This document shows, one piece after another, positions 1 through 10,238 of a stretch of DNA of 57,051 bases. The DNA is from Eggerthellales bacterium. Lineage in GTDB: Bacteria > Actinomycetota > Coriobacteriia > Coriobacteriales > Eggerthellaceae. Both the position numbers and the translations under genes were made by a program. The DNA lies in NCBI GenBank assembly GCA_029101185.1, contig JAQXQN010000104.1, positions 1 through 57,051 of the forward strand, written 5' to 3'. The stretch's first letter is position 1, and every line of letters starts with the position of its first letter. The notes under the pieces were generated by a model, which worked only from the letters and a program-made list of their open reading frames with translations, did not search any database and had not been told where the DNA came from.

Positions 1-102
1 GACCTGGACAACTACGTCGTCCACTGGAACACGAGGCGGAGGCAGGTTAAACTGAAAGGACTGACCCCGGAGGAGTTCCGGAATCAGTCCTTGGCTGCGT
101 AA
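1..102 (+). CDS. IS3-family (IS150-like) transposase, C-terminal fragment, truncated by window start
   Basis: Frame 1 reads DLDNYVVHWNTRRRQVKLKGLTPEEFRNQSLAA*, the typical IS3 OrfB C-terminus (YN..R.Q..LKGLTP.E.R). Confidence 0.85.
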   Translation, partial: DLDNYVVHWNTRRRQVKLKGLTPEEFRNQSLAA

Positions 103-141
103 GTCTTTATTTAACCCGTCCAAGTTTTGGGACGCAGTTCA
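1..141 (+). mobile_element. Right end of an IS3-family element; terminal repeat near 118-141 ending ...GACGCAGTTCA
   Basis: Transposase C-terminus followed by gtccaagttttgggacgcagttca, which resembles an IS3-group right inverted repeat ending in CA. Confidence 0.7.
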
Positions 142-217
142 CATTTAGATGCGGCCCCCCTTTTTTCAACACAGCAGGCTGCCGTTGAAGGATGGGGCTT
201 ACGCCCCATGAGATACC

Positions 218-3124
218 CTACAGTTCAGGCATACCCAGCACCTTGCGCAAGAACCGGCCCGTATGGGATTCTTTCACCTGGGCCACCTGCTCAGGGGTAC
301 CCGAGGCAATAACCTGACCACCACGGGTTCCACCCTCAGGGCCCATGTCGATGATCCGGTCGGCACTTTTAATCACATCAAGGTTATGCTCGATGACGAT
401 CATGGTGTTGCCATTGTCCACCAGCCGCTGTAGCACCTCAAGCAGCTGGCGCACATCCTCCATATGTAGTCCCGTGGTGGGCTCGTCAAGTATATAGAGG
501 GTCTTGCCGTTTTGCCTGCGCTGCAGCTCTGAGGCAAGCTTTACCCGCTGGGCCTCGCCTCCGGAGAGGGTGGTGGCAGGCTGACCGAGATGCACGTAGC
601 CAAGCCCCACATCGTGGAGGGTCTGCAGCTTGCGGGCCAGACCAGGAATGTTCTTAAAGAACTCCAGAGCTTCATCGACGGTCATCTCAAGCACATCGTA
701 AACGTTCTTGCCCCGATAAGTCACCTGAAGGGTCTCCCGGTTGTAGCGCTGGCCTGCGCACACTTCGCAGGGCACATACACATCGGGCAGGAAATGCATC
801 TCAATCTTAATCTGGCCGTCGCCCTTACAGGCCTCACAACGGCCCCCCTTGACGTTGAAGCTGAACCGGCCAGGGTTATACCCTCGGGCCTTGGACTCGG
901 TGGTGGAGGCGTACAGGGCCCTGATGTCATCCCACAGGCCAATGTAGGTGGCCGGGTTTGACCGAGGCGTCCTGCCGATGGGACTTTGGTCGATATCCAC
1001 AATCTTTTGGATGTCCTCGTAACCGGTAAGCCTATCGTAGGCACCCACCCGCTGACGGGCCCCATTGACTCGGTTGGACAGGGCGGGGGCAAGGGTATCG
1101 GTGATAAGCGAGCTCTTTCCCGACCCGGATACACCGGTGACCACGGTCAGGGTCCCCAGCTCAATGGACACGTCCACGTGCTTGAGGTTATTTTCCGTTG
1201 CACCCTCAAGCCTGATGGCCCCCCGCCCGGGACTGCGGCGGGCGGCAGGGACCGGCACGCTTCGACATCCGGATAGGTACTGGCCGGTGATGCTTTCCGG
1301 AACCTGGGAGAGCTGTTGGGGAGTTCCCGCGGCAACCAGATACCCGCCTTGCTCGCCGGCACCAGGGCCCATGTCAATGACGTAGTCCGCGGTGCGTATG
1401 GTGTCCTCGTCGTGCTCGACCACAATCACCGTGTTTCCCAGGTCCCGCAACCGATGCAAGGTCTTGATCAACCGCTCGTTGTCCCGCTGGTGCAATCCGA
1501 TGGAGGGCTCATCAAGAATGTAGAGCACCCCCATGAGCCCAGCGCCGATCTGGGTGGCCAGACGTATGCGCTGAGCCTCGCCGCCGGAGAGGGAGGCGGT
1601 GGCCCGGGACAAGGTCAGATAGTCAAGGCCCACATCCACCAGAAAGTCCAGCCGAGCCACGATTTCCTTCACAATGGGCCCCGCGATGGCAAGGTCTCGG
1701 GGGCTGAACTCCAGGGACTTAAAGAAGGCCTGGCACTCCCGGGCGGACATCTCGCAGACCTGGTGGATGTTCTTGCCTGAGACGGTAACGGCCAAAATCT
1801 CAGGCTTCAGGCGCTTGCCTTGGCAGGTGGGGCAGGTCACGGTAGCAAAATAGCGCTGGTACTTCTCCCGAGCGGCGTCGGAGGTGGTCTCCTGGTAGCG
1901 GGCCTTGATCACCTCAAGGACGCCTTCCCATTCAATCTCCCATGACGAGGTGCGGCCGTCAACGGTGAGGTACTCCACGGGAATCTTCTTACCCGGCAGG
2001 CCGTGGAGGATTGCCTTCCTGGTTTTTGGCGAAAGGTCCTGCCAGGCAACATCCGGGTCATCCCCCACAAAACGGCACACATGCGCAAGGATCTGGGGAT
2101 AGTAATTGCCCGTAGCGAAAATCTGGATGCAGCCCTGGGAAATGGACAGGGACGCGTCAGGCACCACCAAACTGGCGTCAATCTCCTCTCTGCTGCCGAT
2201 ACCTGAGCAGTCAGGGCAGGCGCCATAGGGGGCGTTAAAGGAGAAATCCCGAGGCTGAAGGGTGTCTATAGAATGGCCGTGGATGGGGCAGGCCAAAGCC
2301 AAGGTGAACAGCTGGTCCTTTGACGCCACGTCGGAAAAGCCCTCCGTGGTCTTTTGGGCATCCTGCATCTGGACGCCATCCGAACCCTTGCCCTCCTGGG
2401 GGTCCACCTGGTGGACTACCACCTTGCCCTCTGCGAGCTTAGTGGCGGTCTCTACCGCCTCGGCAATGCGGCTGCGGGCGGAATCCTTCACCACCACCCT
2501 ATCCACCACAACCTCAATGGTGTGCTTATACTTCTTGTCAAGCTTGATCTCGGATCCGTCAAGCTTAGTCACGGTACCATCAATACGTACCCGGGAAAAT
2601 CCCTCCTTAAGCAGGTCAGAGAGGACCTTGGTGTGCTCACCCTTGCGGCCAACCACCACAGGGGCAAGAATCAGCAGCCTGGACCCTTCGCCAAAGTCCA
2701 TAATCTCATCGGTGACCTGGTCGGTGGTGCGGGCAGAGATCTCCCGGCCGCACTCAGGGCAATGAGGAACGCCCACCCGCGCGTACAAAAGGCGCAGATA
2801 ATCGTAGATCTCCGTGGTGGTACCCACGGTTGACCTGGGATTTTTGGAGGTGGTCTTCTGGTCGATGGCCACAGCGGGGCTCAAGCCGTCAATGGAGTCT
2901 AGGGCAGGCTTGTCCATCTGCCCCAAAAACTGGCGGGCATAGGCGGAAAGGCTTTCCACATATCGGCGCTGGCCTTCGGCGAAGATGGTGTCAAAGGCAA
3001 GGGAGGATTTCCCCGAACCGGACAGACCAGTGATGACCACCAGCTTATCCCGGGGGATGGTCACGTTGATGTTTTTCAGGTTGTGCTCCCGCGCTCCCCG
3101 GATGATGATGGAATCGCTGGCCAT
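218..3124 (-). CDS. uvrA: Excinuclease ABC subunit A
   Basis: 968 aa; [46 protein letters not shown], two ABC signatures (LSGGEAQR) and CxxC zinc motifs. Confidence 0.98.
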   Translation of the reverse strand: MASDSIIIRGAREHNLKNINVTIPRDKLVVITGLSGSGKSSLAFDTIFAEGQRRYVESLSAYARQFLGQMDKPALDSIDGLSPAVAIDQKTTSKNPRSTVGTTTEIYDYLRLLYARVGVPHCPECGREISARTTDQVTDEIMDFGEGSRLLILAPVVVGRKGEHTKVLSDLLKEGFSRVRIDGTVTKLDGSEIKLDKKYKHTIEVVVDRVVVKDSARSRIAEAVETATKLAEGKVVVHQVDPQEGKGSDGVQMQDAQKTTEGFSDVASKDQLFTLALACPIHGHSIDTLQPRDFSFNAPYGACPDCSGIGSREEIDASLVVPDASLSISQGCIQIFATGNYYPQILAHVCRFVGDDPDVAWQDLSPKTRKAILHGLPGKKIPVEYLTVDGRTSSWEIEWEGVLEVIKARYQETTSDAAREKYQRYFATVTCPTCQGKRLKPEILAVTVSGKNIHQVCEMSARECQAFFKSLEFSPRDLAIAGPIVKEIVARLDFLVDVGLDYLTLSRATASLSGGEAQRIRLATQIGAGLMGVLYILDEPSIGLHQRDNERLIKTLHRLRDLGNTVIVVEHDEDTIRTADYVIDMGPGAGEQGGYLVAAGTPQQLSQVPESITGQYLSGCRSVPVPAARRSPGRGAIRLEGATENNLKHVDVSIELGTLTVVTGVSGSGKSSLITDTLAPALSNRVNGARQRVGAYDRLTGYEDIQKIVDIDQSPIGRTPRSNPATYIGLWDDIRALYASTTESKARGYNPGRFSFNVKGGRCEACKGDGQIKIEMHFLPDVYVPCEVCAGQRYNRETLQVTYRGKNVYDVLEMTVDEALEFFKNIPGLARKLQTLHDVGLGYVHLGQPATTLSGGEAQRVKLASELQRRQNGKTLYILDEPTTGLHMEDVRQLLEVLQRLVDNGNTMIVIEHNLDVIKSADRIIDMGPEGGTRGGQVIASGTPEQVAQVKESHTGRFLRKVLGMPEL

Positions 3125-3141
3125 CTGAACTTCCCTTCCTG

Positions 3142-3936
3142 CTATTCTCCCGGACGCACCAGCCCGGACTCGTAGGCCACCACCACCAGCTGGGCACGCT
3201 CATGCACATCCAGTTTGGACATGATACGGCCCACATGGGTCCTGACGGTTGCGGCGGAGATCACCAGGTGCGCGGCGATATCGTCATTAGTCATGCCTTT
3301 GCCCACCATAGTGATGATTTCCAACTCCCTTTCGGTGAGGCTGCTCAGCGCACCCTTGGCCGGATCCCAGGTGCAGGACTGGGCTCTGCTGCGGGAGAAG
3401 GTCTCCACGAGTCTGCGGGTGATGGAGGGCGCGATAAGGGCATCCCCACGAATAATGACCCGAATTGCCCGCTCCAGGTCCTCAGGCTCGCAATCCTTCA
3501 GCAAAAAGCCACTTGCCCCAGCGGACAGGGCGTCGTAGACATACTCGTCCGCATCAAACGTGGTCAGGATCAGCACCCGGGTGTGGCAGCCCGACTTGGG
3601 ATCGCAGATCTGCCTGGTTGCCTGAATGCCGTCCATCCGAGGCATACGAATGTCCATAAGCATCACGTCAGGGTCAAGGCGCCCGGCAAGCTCCACCGCA
3701 TCCTGCCCGTCTACCGCCTCCCCCACCACGCTGATTCCGGGAAAGCTGGACAGAATGAGCCTGAAACCCCGCCTGACCAGGTCCTGATCATCAGCGATGC
3801 ACACGCGGACCTCCTGAGAAGTGGCCTGGATGGATGGCCGCGCCTGTGGGCTTGCGGCTGCGGCGGGCGCAAAGGCCTGTGGGCTTGCGGCTGCGGCGGG
3901 CGCAAACGAGAACGGCTTGGACGCTTCGTCATGCAT
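3142..3936 (-). CDS. NarL/FixJ-family response regulator (REC-HTH_LuxR)
   Basis: REC domain ([17 protein letters not shown]...[14 protein letters not shown]) plus LuxR HTH ([25 protein letters not shown]). Confidence 0.95.
   Translation of the reverse strand: MHDEASKPFSFAPAAAASPQAFAPAAAASPQARPSIQATSQEVRVCIADDQDLVRRGFRLILSSFPGISVVGEAVDGQDAVELAGRLDPDVMLMDIRMPRMDGIQATRQICDPKSGCHTRVLILTTFDADEYVYDALSAGASGFLLKDCEPEDLERAIRVIIRGDALIAPSITRRLVETFSRSRAQSCTWDPAKGALSSLTERELEIITMVGKGMTNDDIAAHLVISAATVRTHVGRIMSKLDVHERAQLVVVAYESGLVRPGE
3842..3907. repeat. 33-bp in-frame tandem duplication in the response-regulator N-terminus ([11 protein letters not shown] x2)
   Basis: gcctgtgggcttgcggctgcggcgggcgcaaa present twice, back to back. 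Confidence 0.97.
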
Positions 3937-5299
3937 GAGTTGCCCCTTCCAACGGGATGATGGCGGTCATTGCAAAGCCCTCCTGGGGCTGAGACTGAAT
4001 ATCAAGGGTGCCATGGAGGGCCTCCACCCGTTCGGCCATACCCGACAGGCCGTGGCCGTCGGCGCCCACCAGAGCCTCCGGCGAAAACCCGCAGCCGTCG
4101 TCTTGGTAGCGCAGGGTGGCACAGCAGCCGTCGCAGGACAGGCAGATGCGCACCGAGGTGGCACCTGCATGCCTGAGAGTGTTGGTGGCAGCCTCCCGAG
4201 CCAGGGAGAATAGGGCCATGTCCACAAAGGCGGGAGTGGAGCCTCTGTCATATGACGAAGCGTCCAAAACCGCAGACACGCCCCCTCGGCGCAGGTAGGA
4301 GACCAGGTCAGGCAGCCTTTCAGTGCCCTCTGCCGGGGATGTCTGGGCAGGGTCTCCCTCACGAAGTACCCCCACCAAAGACCTAATCTCCTCAAGAGAT
4401 CCCTTGGATAGCTGCCTGATTTCTCTGATGGCCTCTTTGGCGGCTGCTGGATCAATGTCCACCATGCGCTCGGCTGCCGCAGCCTGAATTGCCACTGCAG
4501 AAAGGGAATGGCCGGTGATGTCGTGGACATCTCGGGCGATACGCACCCGCTCCTCCGCAACCCGACGGGCCATCAGCTCCTCATGGGCCTGGCGTTGCCG
4601 GTCTAAGGCAAGCTGGGACTGGTCCAGATACGCCCGAAACACCCTGACTGCCAGCCCACAGCCGTATCCCGCCACAACCAGCAGCACGTTTTCCGCCCTC
4701 AGCACCAACGAGAGGGTGCCCGCCCCTGAAAGCACCGGGGTCAGGGCCATGGCCAGGGCAGCGATGCCGGTAGCCACCCCGCCCTGACGAAGCCCCCGGT
4801 ATCGGGCGATGGTGTAGATCCCCACCACGATGCCGATGACTGAGATGGAATACGTGGTCATATTGAAGGACACCGCCACAAAGCAGGCCGTCACCACCAC
4901 GAACATGGGCCAGGGGGCACCCCGGCGCAGCACCATAGGCAGGGTGGCAAAGGCGGCGGCAACATAGGCATTGGTGTTGGGCACCAGATTAATCACCCGC
5001 TCTGCCCCGTCTATGTAATAGACCGACGAGGAGCCCAGATACAACTGCATACAGGCAAACCCGAAGCAGACCAGTGCGCAGGCCACATCAAATACCCAGT
5101 CTTTCAAGGTCATGGCGTCCTCGGCTTCGGCCAGGCTTGGGGTGACGTCATGAATTAGCAGGTCCCGCAGCGCTTTTGCAGAGGGTGCGGCAGAAGACGC
5201 AGGATGGCCGCTATCAAAGGCGGCTGCGTAGGTGGAAGGAGCCTCGTGTAAGGAATCCGTAGCGGACCGGGACGCTTCGACAGAAGACATCTGAACCAT
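3929..5299 (-). CDS. Sensor histidine kinase (HisKA_3 / HATPase, NarX-like)
   Basis: Membrane helices, then RVRIARDVHDITGHSLSAVAIQAAAAERM and GHGLSGMAERVEALHG; overlaps the response regulator start. Confidence 0.95.
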   Translation of the reverse strand: MVQMSSVEASRSATDSLHEAPSTYAAAFDSGHPASSAAPSAKALRDLLIHDVTPSLAEAEDAMTLKDWVFDVACALVCFGFACMQLYLGSSSVYYIDGAERVINLVPNTNAYVAAAFATLPMVLRRGAPWPMFVVVTACFVAVSFNMTTYSISVIGIVVGIYTIARYRGLRQGGVATGIAALAMALTPVLSGAGTLSLVLRAENVLLVVAGYGCGLAVRVFRAYLDQSQLALDRQRQAHEELMARRVAEERVRIARDVHDITGHSLSAVAIQAAAAERMVDIDPAAAKEAIREIRQLSKGSLEEIRSLVGVLREGDPAQTSPAEGTERLPDLVSYLRRGGVSAVLDASSYDRGSTPAFVDMALFSLAREAATNTLRHAGATSVRICLSCDGCCATLRYQDDGCGFSPEALVGADGHGLSGMAERVEALHGTLDIQSQPQEGFAMTAIIPLEGATHA

Positions 5300-5309
5300 G
5301 CTTTCTCCC

Positions 5310-6296
5310 CTAACCTCGGGGGTGGGATCGGTGGTGCTCGTCTTTTAGGTGGGCCACCGACACATGGGTGTAAATCTGGGTGGTGGACAAAGACGAGTGG
5401 CCGAGCATCTCCTGGACGCTTCGCAGGTCCGCGCCCCCCTCCACTAGATCCGTAGCGAAGGTGTGGCGCATGTCATGGGGGGTGTACCCCGGGTCTACTC
5501 CGGCAAGCTGTAGGGTGCGCTTGAACATGATGCGCATGGAGTCGGCGGACATGGGGGCGGCCTTATTGGAGAGGAAGAATCGCTCACATGCGCACGCATC
5601 CTTGCCCGCCTGGGCAATCAGGGCGGGACGTCCGTGCCACAGATACTCGGTCATGGCACGGATTGCCAGATTATGGACGGGGACCTGGCGCTGCTTGTCC
5701 CCCTTACCCACAACACTCACCAGACCCTGAGAGAGTTTCACCTGGTCAAGCAAGAGCCCCGAGGCCTCGGAGATACGCAGTCCGCTGGCGTAGAGCAACT
5801 CGAGAATTGCCTGGTTGCGCAGGGAGACCGGATCTGTCCCAGACTTGTACACCCCAAGAATCTTGGCCATGTCTGAAACGGGAATCTTCCGAGGCAGACT
5901 TGCGGGATTCTTGGGACCCTGCAGCACCGAAACGGGGTCGCGAGGCGCGATGCCGGCCACCACCGCCCAGCTGAAGAAGCTCTTAAGGCTGGAAAGCCGC
6001 CTATTCAGGGTACGCCGAGAGTATTGGGCACGGTCAAGCTCTCCCAGATACAGCCGGGCCTGCTTATGGTTGATGGTAAGCGGGTCGAAGCCCCGCCGTG
6101 TTGCCCAGCGGCCAAAATCCATCAGGTCAATCCGATAGTTCCTGATGGTATGGGGGCTCGCCCCCCGCTCCACCTGCATGTTCCAGAGGAAGTCCTCCAC
6201 AAGGCAGGCAAAGGCCTCAGGCACACTCCCCTGCTCAGGCACATGATCCTGCTTGGGCACATGATCCTGCTTGGGCACGCGCCCCTGCTCGGCCAT
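5310..6296 (-). CDS. xerC: Tyrosine recombinase XerC/XerD
   Basis: Core-binding and catalytic residues: LLYASGLRISEASGL, TPHDMRHTFATDLVEGGADLRSVQEMLGHSSLSTTQIYTHV. Confidence 0.9.
   Translation of the reverse strand: MAEQGRVPKQDHVPKQDHVPEQGSVPEAFACLVEDFLWNMQVERGASPHTIRNYRIDLMDFGRWATRRGFDPLTINHKQARLYLGELDRAQYSRRTLNRRLSSLKSFFSWAVVAGIAPRDPVSVLQGPKNPASLPRKIPVSDMAKILGVYKSGTDPVSLRNQAILELLYASGLRISEASGLLLDQVKLSQGLVSVVGKGDKQRQVPVHNLAIRAMTEYLWHGRPALIAQAGKDACACERFFLSNKAAPMSADSMRIMFKRTLQLAGVDPGYTPHDMRHTFATDLVEGGADLRSVQEMLGHSSLSTTQIYTHVSVAHLKDEHHRSHPRG
6217..6295. repeat. 18-bp in-frame tandem repeat encoding VP(K/E)Q(D/G)(H/S) at the XerC N-terminus
   Basis: ctgctcaggcacatgatc / ctgcttgggcacatgatc / ctgcttgggcacgcgccc. 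Confidence 0.95.
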
Positions 6297-7660
6297 TACA
6301 AAATCCCCCGCTCACGCAGGCTTTGACAGAACTGGTCCATATGAGCGCTACCCCGAGCACAATAGGCGGCGTAGCGCTGGCCCTTATTCTTTATTTGCTG
6401 GTCAAGGGGGGCAATAATGCCGAAGTTCACGTGCATGGGCTGATAGTCCACGGTTTGGGGATCCGTTGCATAGGCAAGCAGGGACCCGAAGGCCGTAGTC
6501 CGAGGATACTCCGGCATGTCTTCACCCTGAAGATGAGCGAACACCGACAGAGCAGCCACCAGGCCAGATGCTATGGCCTCGCAATACCCCTCCGTACCGG
6601 ACACCTGGCCAGCAAGATACAGGGGCACGGCAGTCGGGGCCGAGGTAACGCGAAGAGTTCTGTCAAGAATCTTCGGAGCGCAGACGAAGGTATTGCGATG
6701 CATCACCCCATACCGAGCAAACTGAGCGTTCTCCAATCCGGGAATCATCCGAAAGACCCTTCTCTGCTCCGGGAAGGTCAGATTGGTCTGAAAGCCCACC
6801 AGGTTATAGGCGGTGCACTCCCTATTCTCCGCCCGCAGCTGAACCGCGGCCCAAGGACGCCTGCCTGTTGCGGGGTCAATCAGGCCAACTGGCTTGCAGG
6901 TGCCAAAACGAGGGGCATCCGCCCCTTTACGGGCTATCTCCTCAATGGGCTGACATGCGGAAAACAAATCCTTGGTTTCAAAATCCTTGGCGATGACCCG
7001 CTGTGCCCCAAGAAGCTCTTGGATGAACCGATCATAGGACTCCTTAGTAAAAGGAGCATTCAAGTAATCCCCCACGGAGTCCTGCTCATATCGGGACTGC
7101 CTGAACAGTACTGACATATCAAGAGAATCCGCCATCACCACCGGGGCAGCGGCGTCATAGAAGGCCAGATTATCCATACCTGTGCAGGTGGAGAGCCACT
7201 GCGCGAGGGCATCTGACGTCAAAGGTCCCGAGGCAATAATCACCGCGTCACAGTCCTGATCAGGTGCGCAGGTCACCTCTTGGCGAAAGAGGCTGATGTT
7301 GGGATGGGACTCTACGCGCCTGGTGACCTCAGCGGAAAACAGGTCCCTATCAACCGCAAGGGCGCCTCCAGCATCCACCTGGGTAAGATGGGCGCACGCA
7401 AGCACCTGACTGCCAAGGGCGGAAAGCTCCGCCTTGAGCATTCCCGCTGCACTGTCGGGCTTCATGGACTTAAGGGAGTTTGAGCACACCAGCTCAGCGC
7501 AACCGGAGCCCTTGTGCACCGCAGTTGCGACCTGGGGACGCATCTCAAACAAGCGCACCCTCACGCCCCTATCCGCCAATTGCAGGGCCGCCTCGCTGCC
7601 GGCCAGGCCGGCGCCAACTATGTTTACTGTCTTTTGCATCCTGGCAGCATACCACATCAC
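6296..7660 (-). CDS. trmFO: Methylenetetrahydrofolate--tRNA-(uracil-5-)-methyltransferase TrmFO
   Basis: NIVGAGLAGSEAALQLADRGVRVRLFEMRP, GSGCAELVCSNSLKS, QVSGTEGYCEAIASGL. Confidence 0.96.
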   Translation of the reverse strand: MMWYAARMQKTVNIVGAGLAGSEAALQLADRGVRVRLFEMRPQVATAVHKGSGCAELVCSNSLKSMKPDSAAGMLKAELSALGSQVLACAHLTQVDAGGALAVDRDLFSAEVTRRVESHPNISLFRQEVTCAPDQDCDAVIIASGPLTSDALAQWLSTCTGMDNLAFYDAAAPVVMADSLDMSVLFRQSRYEQDSVGDYLNAPFTKESYDRFIQELLGAQRVIAKDFETKDLFSACQPIEEIARKGADAPRFGTCKPVGLIDPATGRRPWAAVQLRAENRECTAYNLVGFQTNLTFPEQRRVFRMIPGLENAQFARYGVMHRNTFVCAPKILDRTLRVTSAPTAVPLYLAGQVSGTEGYCEAIASGLVAALSVFAHLQGEDMPEYPRTTAFGSLLAYATDPQTVDYQPMHVNFGIIAPLDQQIKNKGQRYAAYCARGSAHMDQFCQSLRERGIL

Positions 7661-7668
7661 CCCAATCT

Positions 7669-8736
7669 CTAACCCACCGCTCCCCAGCGTCCATCAGGGA
7701 AGCGTTTTATCACCCCCTGTCCTTCAAGCAGGGTCAACGCCGCAAGCATCCCAGGTACAGAGGAATGCAATGGGTTTTGGGAAGCCGGCCCAAATGCCGC
7801 CATTAACTCCTCGAAGCGCATGGGGTTTGCCCGCAGCGCCGCGATAATTCGACCATCGCAAGACCCGGTGCCCACTTCCCGGCCTCGATTGGGCGCTTCG
7901 CCGCGGGACGCTTCGCCAGGGGTCGATTCCCCACGGGACGCTTCGCCCTCTTCTCCATCGGCCCCATAACCCAAAGAGATGCGGGTGTCATAGGCTCGAT
8001 CAAGACTCAATGAGAATTGCCCCGCGCCGTCCGCCACGATATCGGGAAACACCCTCCTGAGGAACACGTCAAAGGCCTCTTCGTCCACGATACAGCCCGC
8101 TCCCTGGCTGATCAGGGCATTTGTGCCCCGAGAGTTAGGCGAGAATATGGAGCCGGGTACCGCGAGCACATCCCTGCCCGCTTCGATTGCCTCATCGGCG
8201 GTGGAGAATGTACCACTTGGAAGCCCCGCCTCCACAATGAGGGTAGCCCGGGCAAGGGCTGCGATAATCCTGTTTCTTGCCACGAACATATAGGGCAAGG
8301 CAGGGGTGTTCCAGGGCCGTTCGGAGACGATCACCCCACCCGCGTCTACCACCTGCTGAAAGAGGCCTCGATTTCCAGCGGGGTAATACCTGTCGCAGCC
8401 CCCTGCGAGCACCACCACCGTCATTGCGCCTTGATCGAGGGCGGCCTGGTGGGCGAAGGAATCGCACCCGCTTGCCCCGCCGGACACGATTCCCACCCCT
8501 GCAGCCGCCGCCTTGCCGGCGAGAAGCTTTGCCACATGCTCCCCGTAAGGGGTGGATTTCCTTGAACCCACCACCGCAAGGCTTGGCCTGACAAGCACCG
8601 AGGCATCCCCGATACAGTACAGGGTCTTGGGAGGATTTTTGCAGTCTAGCAGGGCCTCGGGATAGGCGGGGGCACCCCGGTCTATCACCGTTCTAAGACC
8701 CCGAATTTGATTATCGGATTGTGCCCGGGCCATCAC
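7669..8736 (-). CDS. dprA: DNA-processing protein DprA (RecA loader in transformation)
   Basis: AVVGSRKSTPYGEHVAKLLAGKAAAAGVGIVSGGASGCDSFAHQAAL... and C-terminal winged-helix-like DprA_WH region. Confidence 0.93.
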   Translation of the reverse strand: MMARAQSDNQIRGLRTVIDRGAPAYPEALLDCKNPPKTLYCIGDASVLVRPSLAVVGSRKSTPYGEHVAKLLAGKAAAAGVGIVSGGASGCDSFAHQAALDQGAMTVVVLAGGCDRYYPAGNRGLFQQVVDAGGVIVSERPWNTPALPYMFVARNRIIAALARATLIVEAGLPSGTFSTADEAIEAGRDVLAVPGSIFSPNSRGTNALISQGAGCIVDEEAFDVFLRRVFPDIVADGAGQFSLSLDRAYDTRISLGYGADGEEGEASRGESTPGEASRGEAPNRGREVGTGSCDGRIIAALRANPMRFEELMAAFGPASQNPLHSSVPGMLAALTLLEGQGVIKRFPDGRWGAVG

Positions 8737-10238
8737 GCACCCTTTCTCACACGAAGCGCCATGGCTTCAAGCATATGCACGTCCTCCACCACGGCGGACT
8801 GGTCCAAATCTGCAATGGTGCGGGCCAGACCCAGTATCCGCACCAATCCCCGACCGGATACGCTTTGGGCTTTGCAGAAGCCCTCGAGCATCCCCTGGGT
8901 TGTCCCGCTCATGCGGCATCGTGCAAACAGGCTGGTCAGAGAGTCATCCTGGTCATCTTGATATCGTGTGTGCCTCCAGCGGGAAAAATCTTTGGCAACC
9001 CGCACGCCTTCGTAGAGCTTTGCCGAGGTAATAGGCGAGTCCTGAGCCTGCCGAGCGGCATCCCAGATGTTGCTTCTCCATACGTCCACATGGATGTCTA
9101 TCCTGTCAAGGAGGGGCCCACCAATCCGGTCACGGTACTGAACCACCCGGGAAGCCGAACAAGTGCAGGGCTTTTCTGGATCCCCGTAATACCCGCAGGG
9201 ACAGGGATTTGAAGCGGCCACCAACATGAACCGCGCAGGCATGGTCAGGTTTCCCTCGGCGCGGGAAAGATGGACCTGCCCCTGCTCAAGGGGCTGGCGC
9301 AAAGATTGGAGGGCCTTTGAGGAGAACTCCGCCAGCTCATCAAGAAACAGCACGCCATTGTGGGCTAGGGATATTGCCCCTGGGCGCAGGGGCGTGCCTC
9401 CCCCGATCAGTCCCGCCATGGTGGCGCTGTGGTGGACCGCCTGAAACGGTGGCCTGCCCTGCAGGATGGGAGAGACCGGCTCTCCGGCAACGGAGTGAAC
9501 CATGGCCGTCTCAAGAATCTGCCCCTGGTCAAGCGGGGGCAGGATCGAGGGCAAGGCCCGTGCGAGCATGGTCTTTCCCGACCCCGGGGGTCCCATGAGC
9601 AGTATTCCGTGGCCGCCCGCTGCCGCCACCTGCAAAGCACGCTTCGCCAGGTCCTGACCGAAAATCTGACCAAAGTCCCCATCCTGAGCTTCAGAAGATC
9701 CTGGGACCATGGTCAAGGGTTGAAGGGGACCCGCGAGTAAATCCCGCAGGCTTCCTATCCCCCGCTGATTGAGCCCATCAAGATGTACCGAATCCGCGCA
9801 GGATGAGCTTGCCACCAGGTCAAGACCCTGCGCATGGGCGGCGATAGCGTAGGCTAGGGTCCCTCTCACCGGTCTCACCTTTCCCTCAAGGGACAGCTCC
9901 CCCACCCACAAGGACTCCTGCAGGCCATAGGGAGGTATCTGGCCCGATGCGGCCAGCAAGGCAACGGCAATGGGAAGGTCAAACCCAGATCCGGTCTTTC
10001 GCATGGAGCTGGGGGAGAGATTGATCACCACCTTGTCCCCAGGCACCGAAAACCCGCAGGCCCTCATGGCACAACGCACCCGCTCAAGGGATTCTCGAAC
10101 GGCGGCATCTGGCATACCCACAAGAGTCATGCCCGGCAGGCCCCGGCTGATGACCACCTCCACCTCAACCGGCTTGGCCTCTACGCCAGAAATAGTCGCT
10201 GACGTGAGGCTGAACTGGGCGGCCACGGCACACCTCAC
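8733..10238 (-). CDS. comM: YifB/ComM family Mg-chelatase-like AAA ATPase
   Basis: GVEAKPVEVEVVISRGLPGMTLVGMPDAAVRESLERVR, GHGILLMGPPGSGKTMLARALPSILPP. Confidence 0.95.
   Translation of the reverse strand: MRCAVAAQFSLTSATISGVEAKPVEVEVVISRGLPGMTLVGMPDAAVRESLERVRCAMRACGFSVPGDKVVINLSPSSMRKTGSGFDLPIAVALLAASGQIPPYGLQESLWVGELSLEGKVRPVRGTLAYAIAAHAQGLDLVASSSCADSVHLDGLNQRGIGSLRDLLAGPLQPLTMVPGSSEAQDGDFGQIFGQDLAKRALQVAAAGGHGILLMGPPGSGKTMLARALPSILPPLDQGQILETAMVHSVAGEPVSPILQGRPPFQAVHHSATMAGLIGGGTPLRPGAISLAHNGVLFLDELAEFSSKALQSLRQPLEQGQVHLSRAEGNLTMPARFMLVAASNPCPCGYYGDPEKPCTCSASRVVQYRDRIGGPLLDRIDIHVDVWRSNIWDAARQAQDSPITSAKLYEGVRVAKDFSRWRHTRYQDDQDDSLTSLFARCRMSGTTQGMLEGFCKAQSVSGRGLVRILGLARTIADLDQSAVVEDVHMLEAMALRVRKGA

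Noticed and set aside
721-1134. Alternate-frame ORFs inside uvrA
   Set aside because: Overlap the clear uvrA frame entirely and lack domain signatures.
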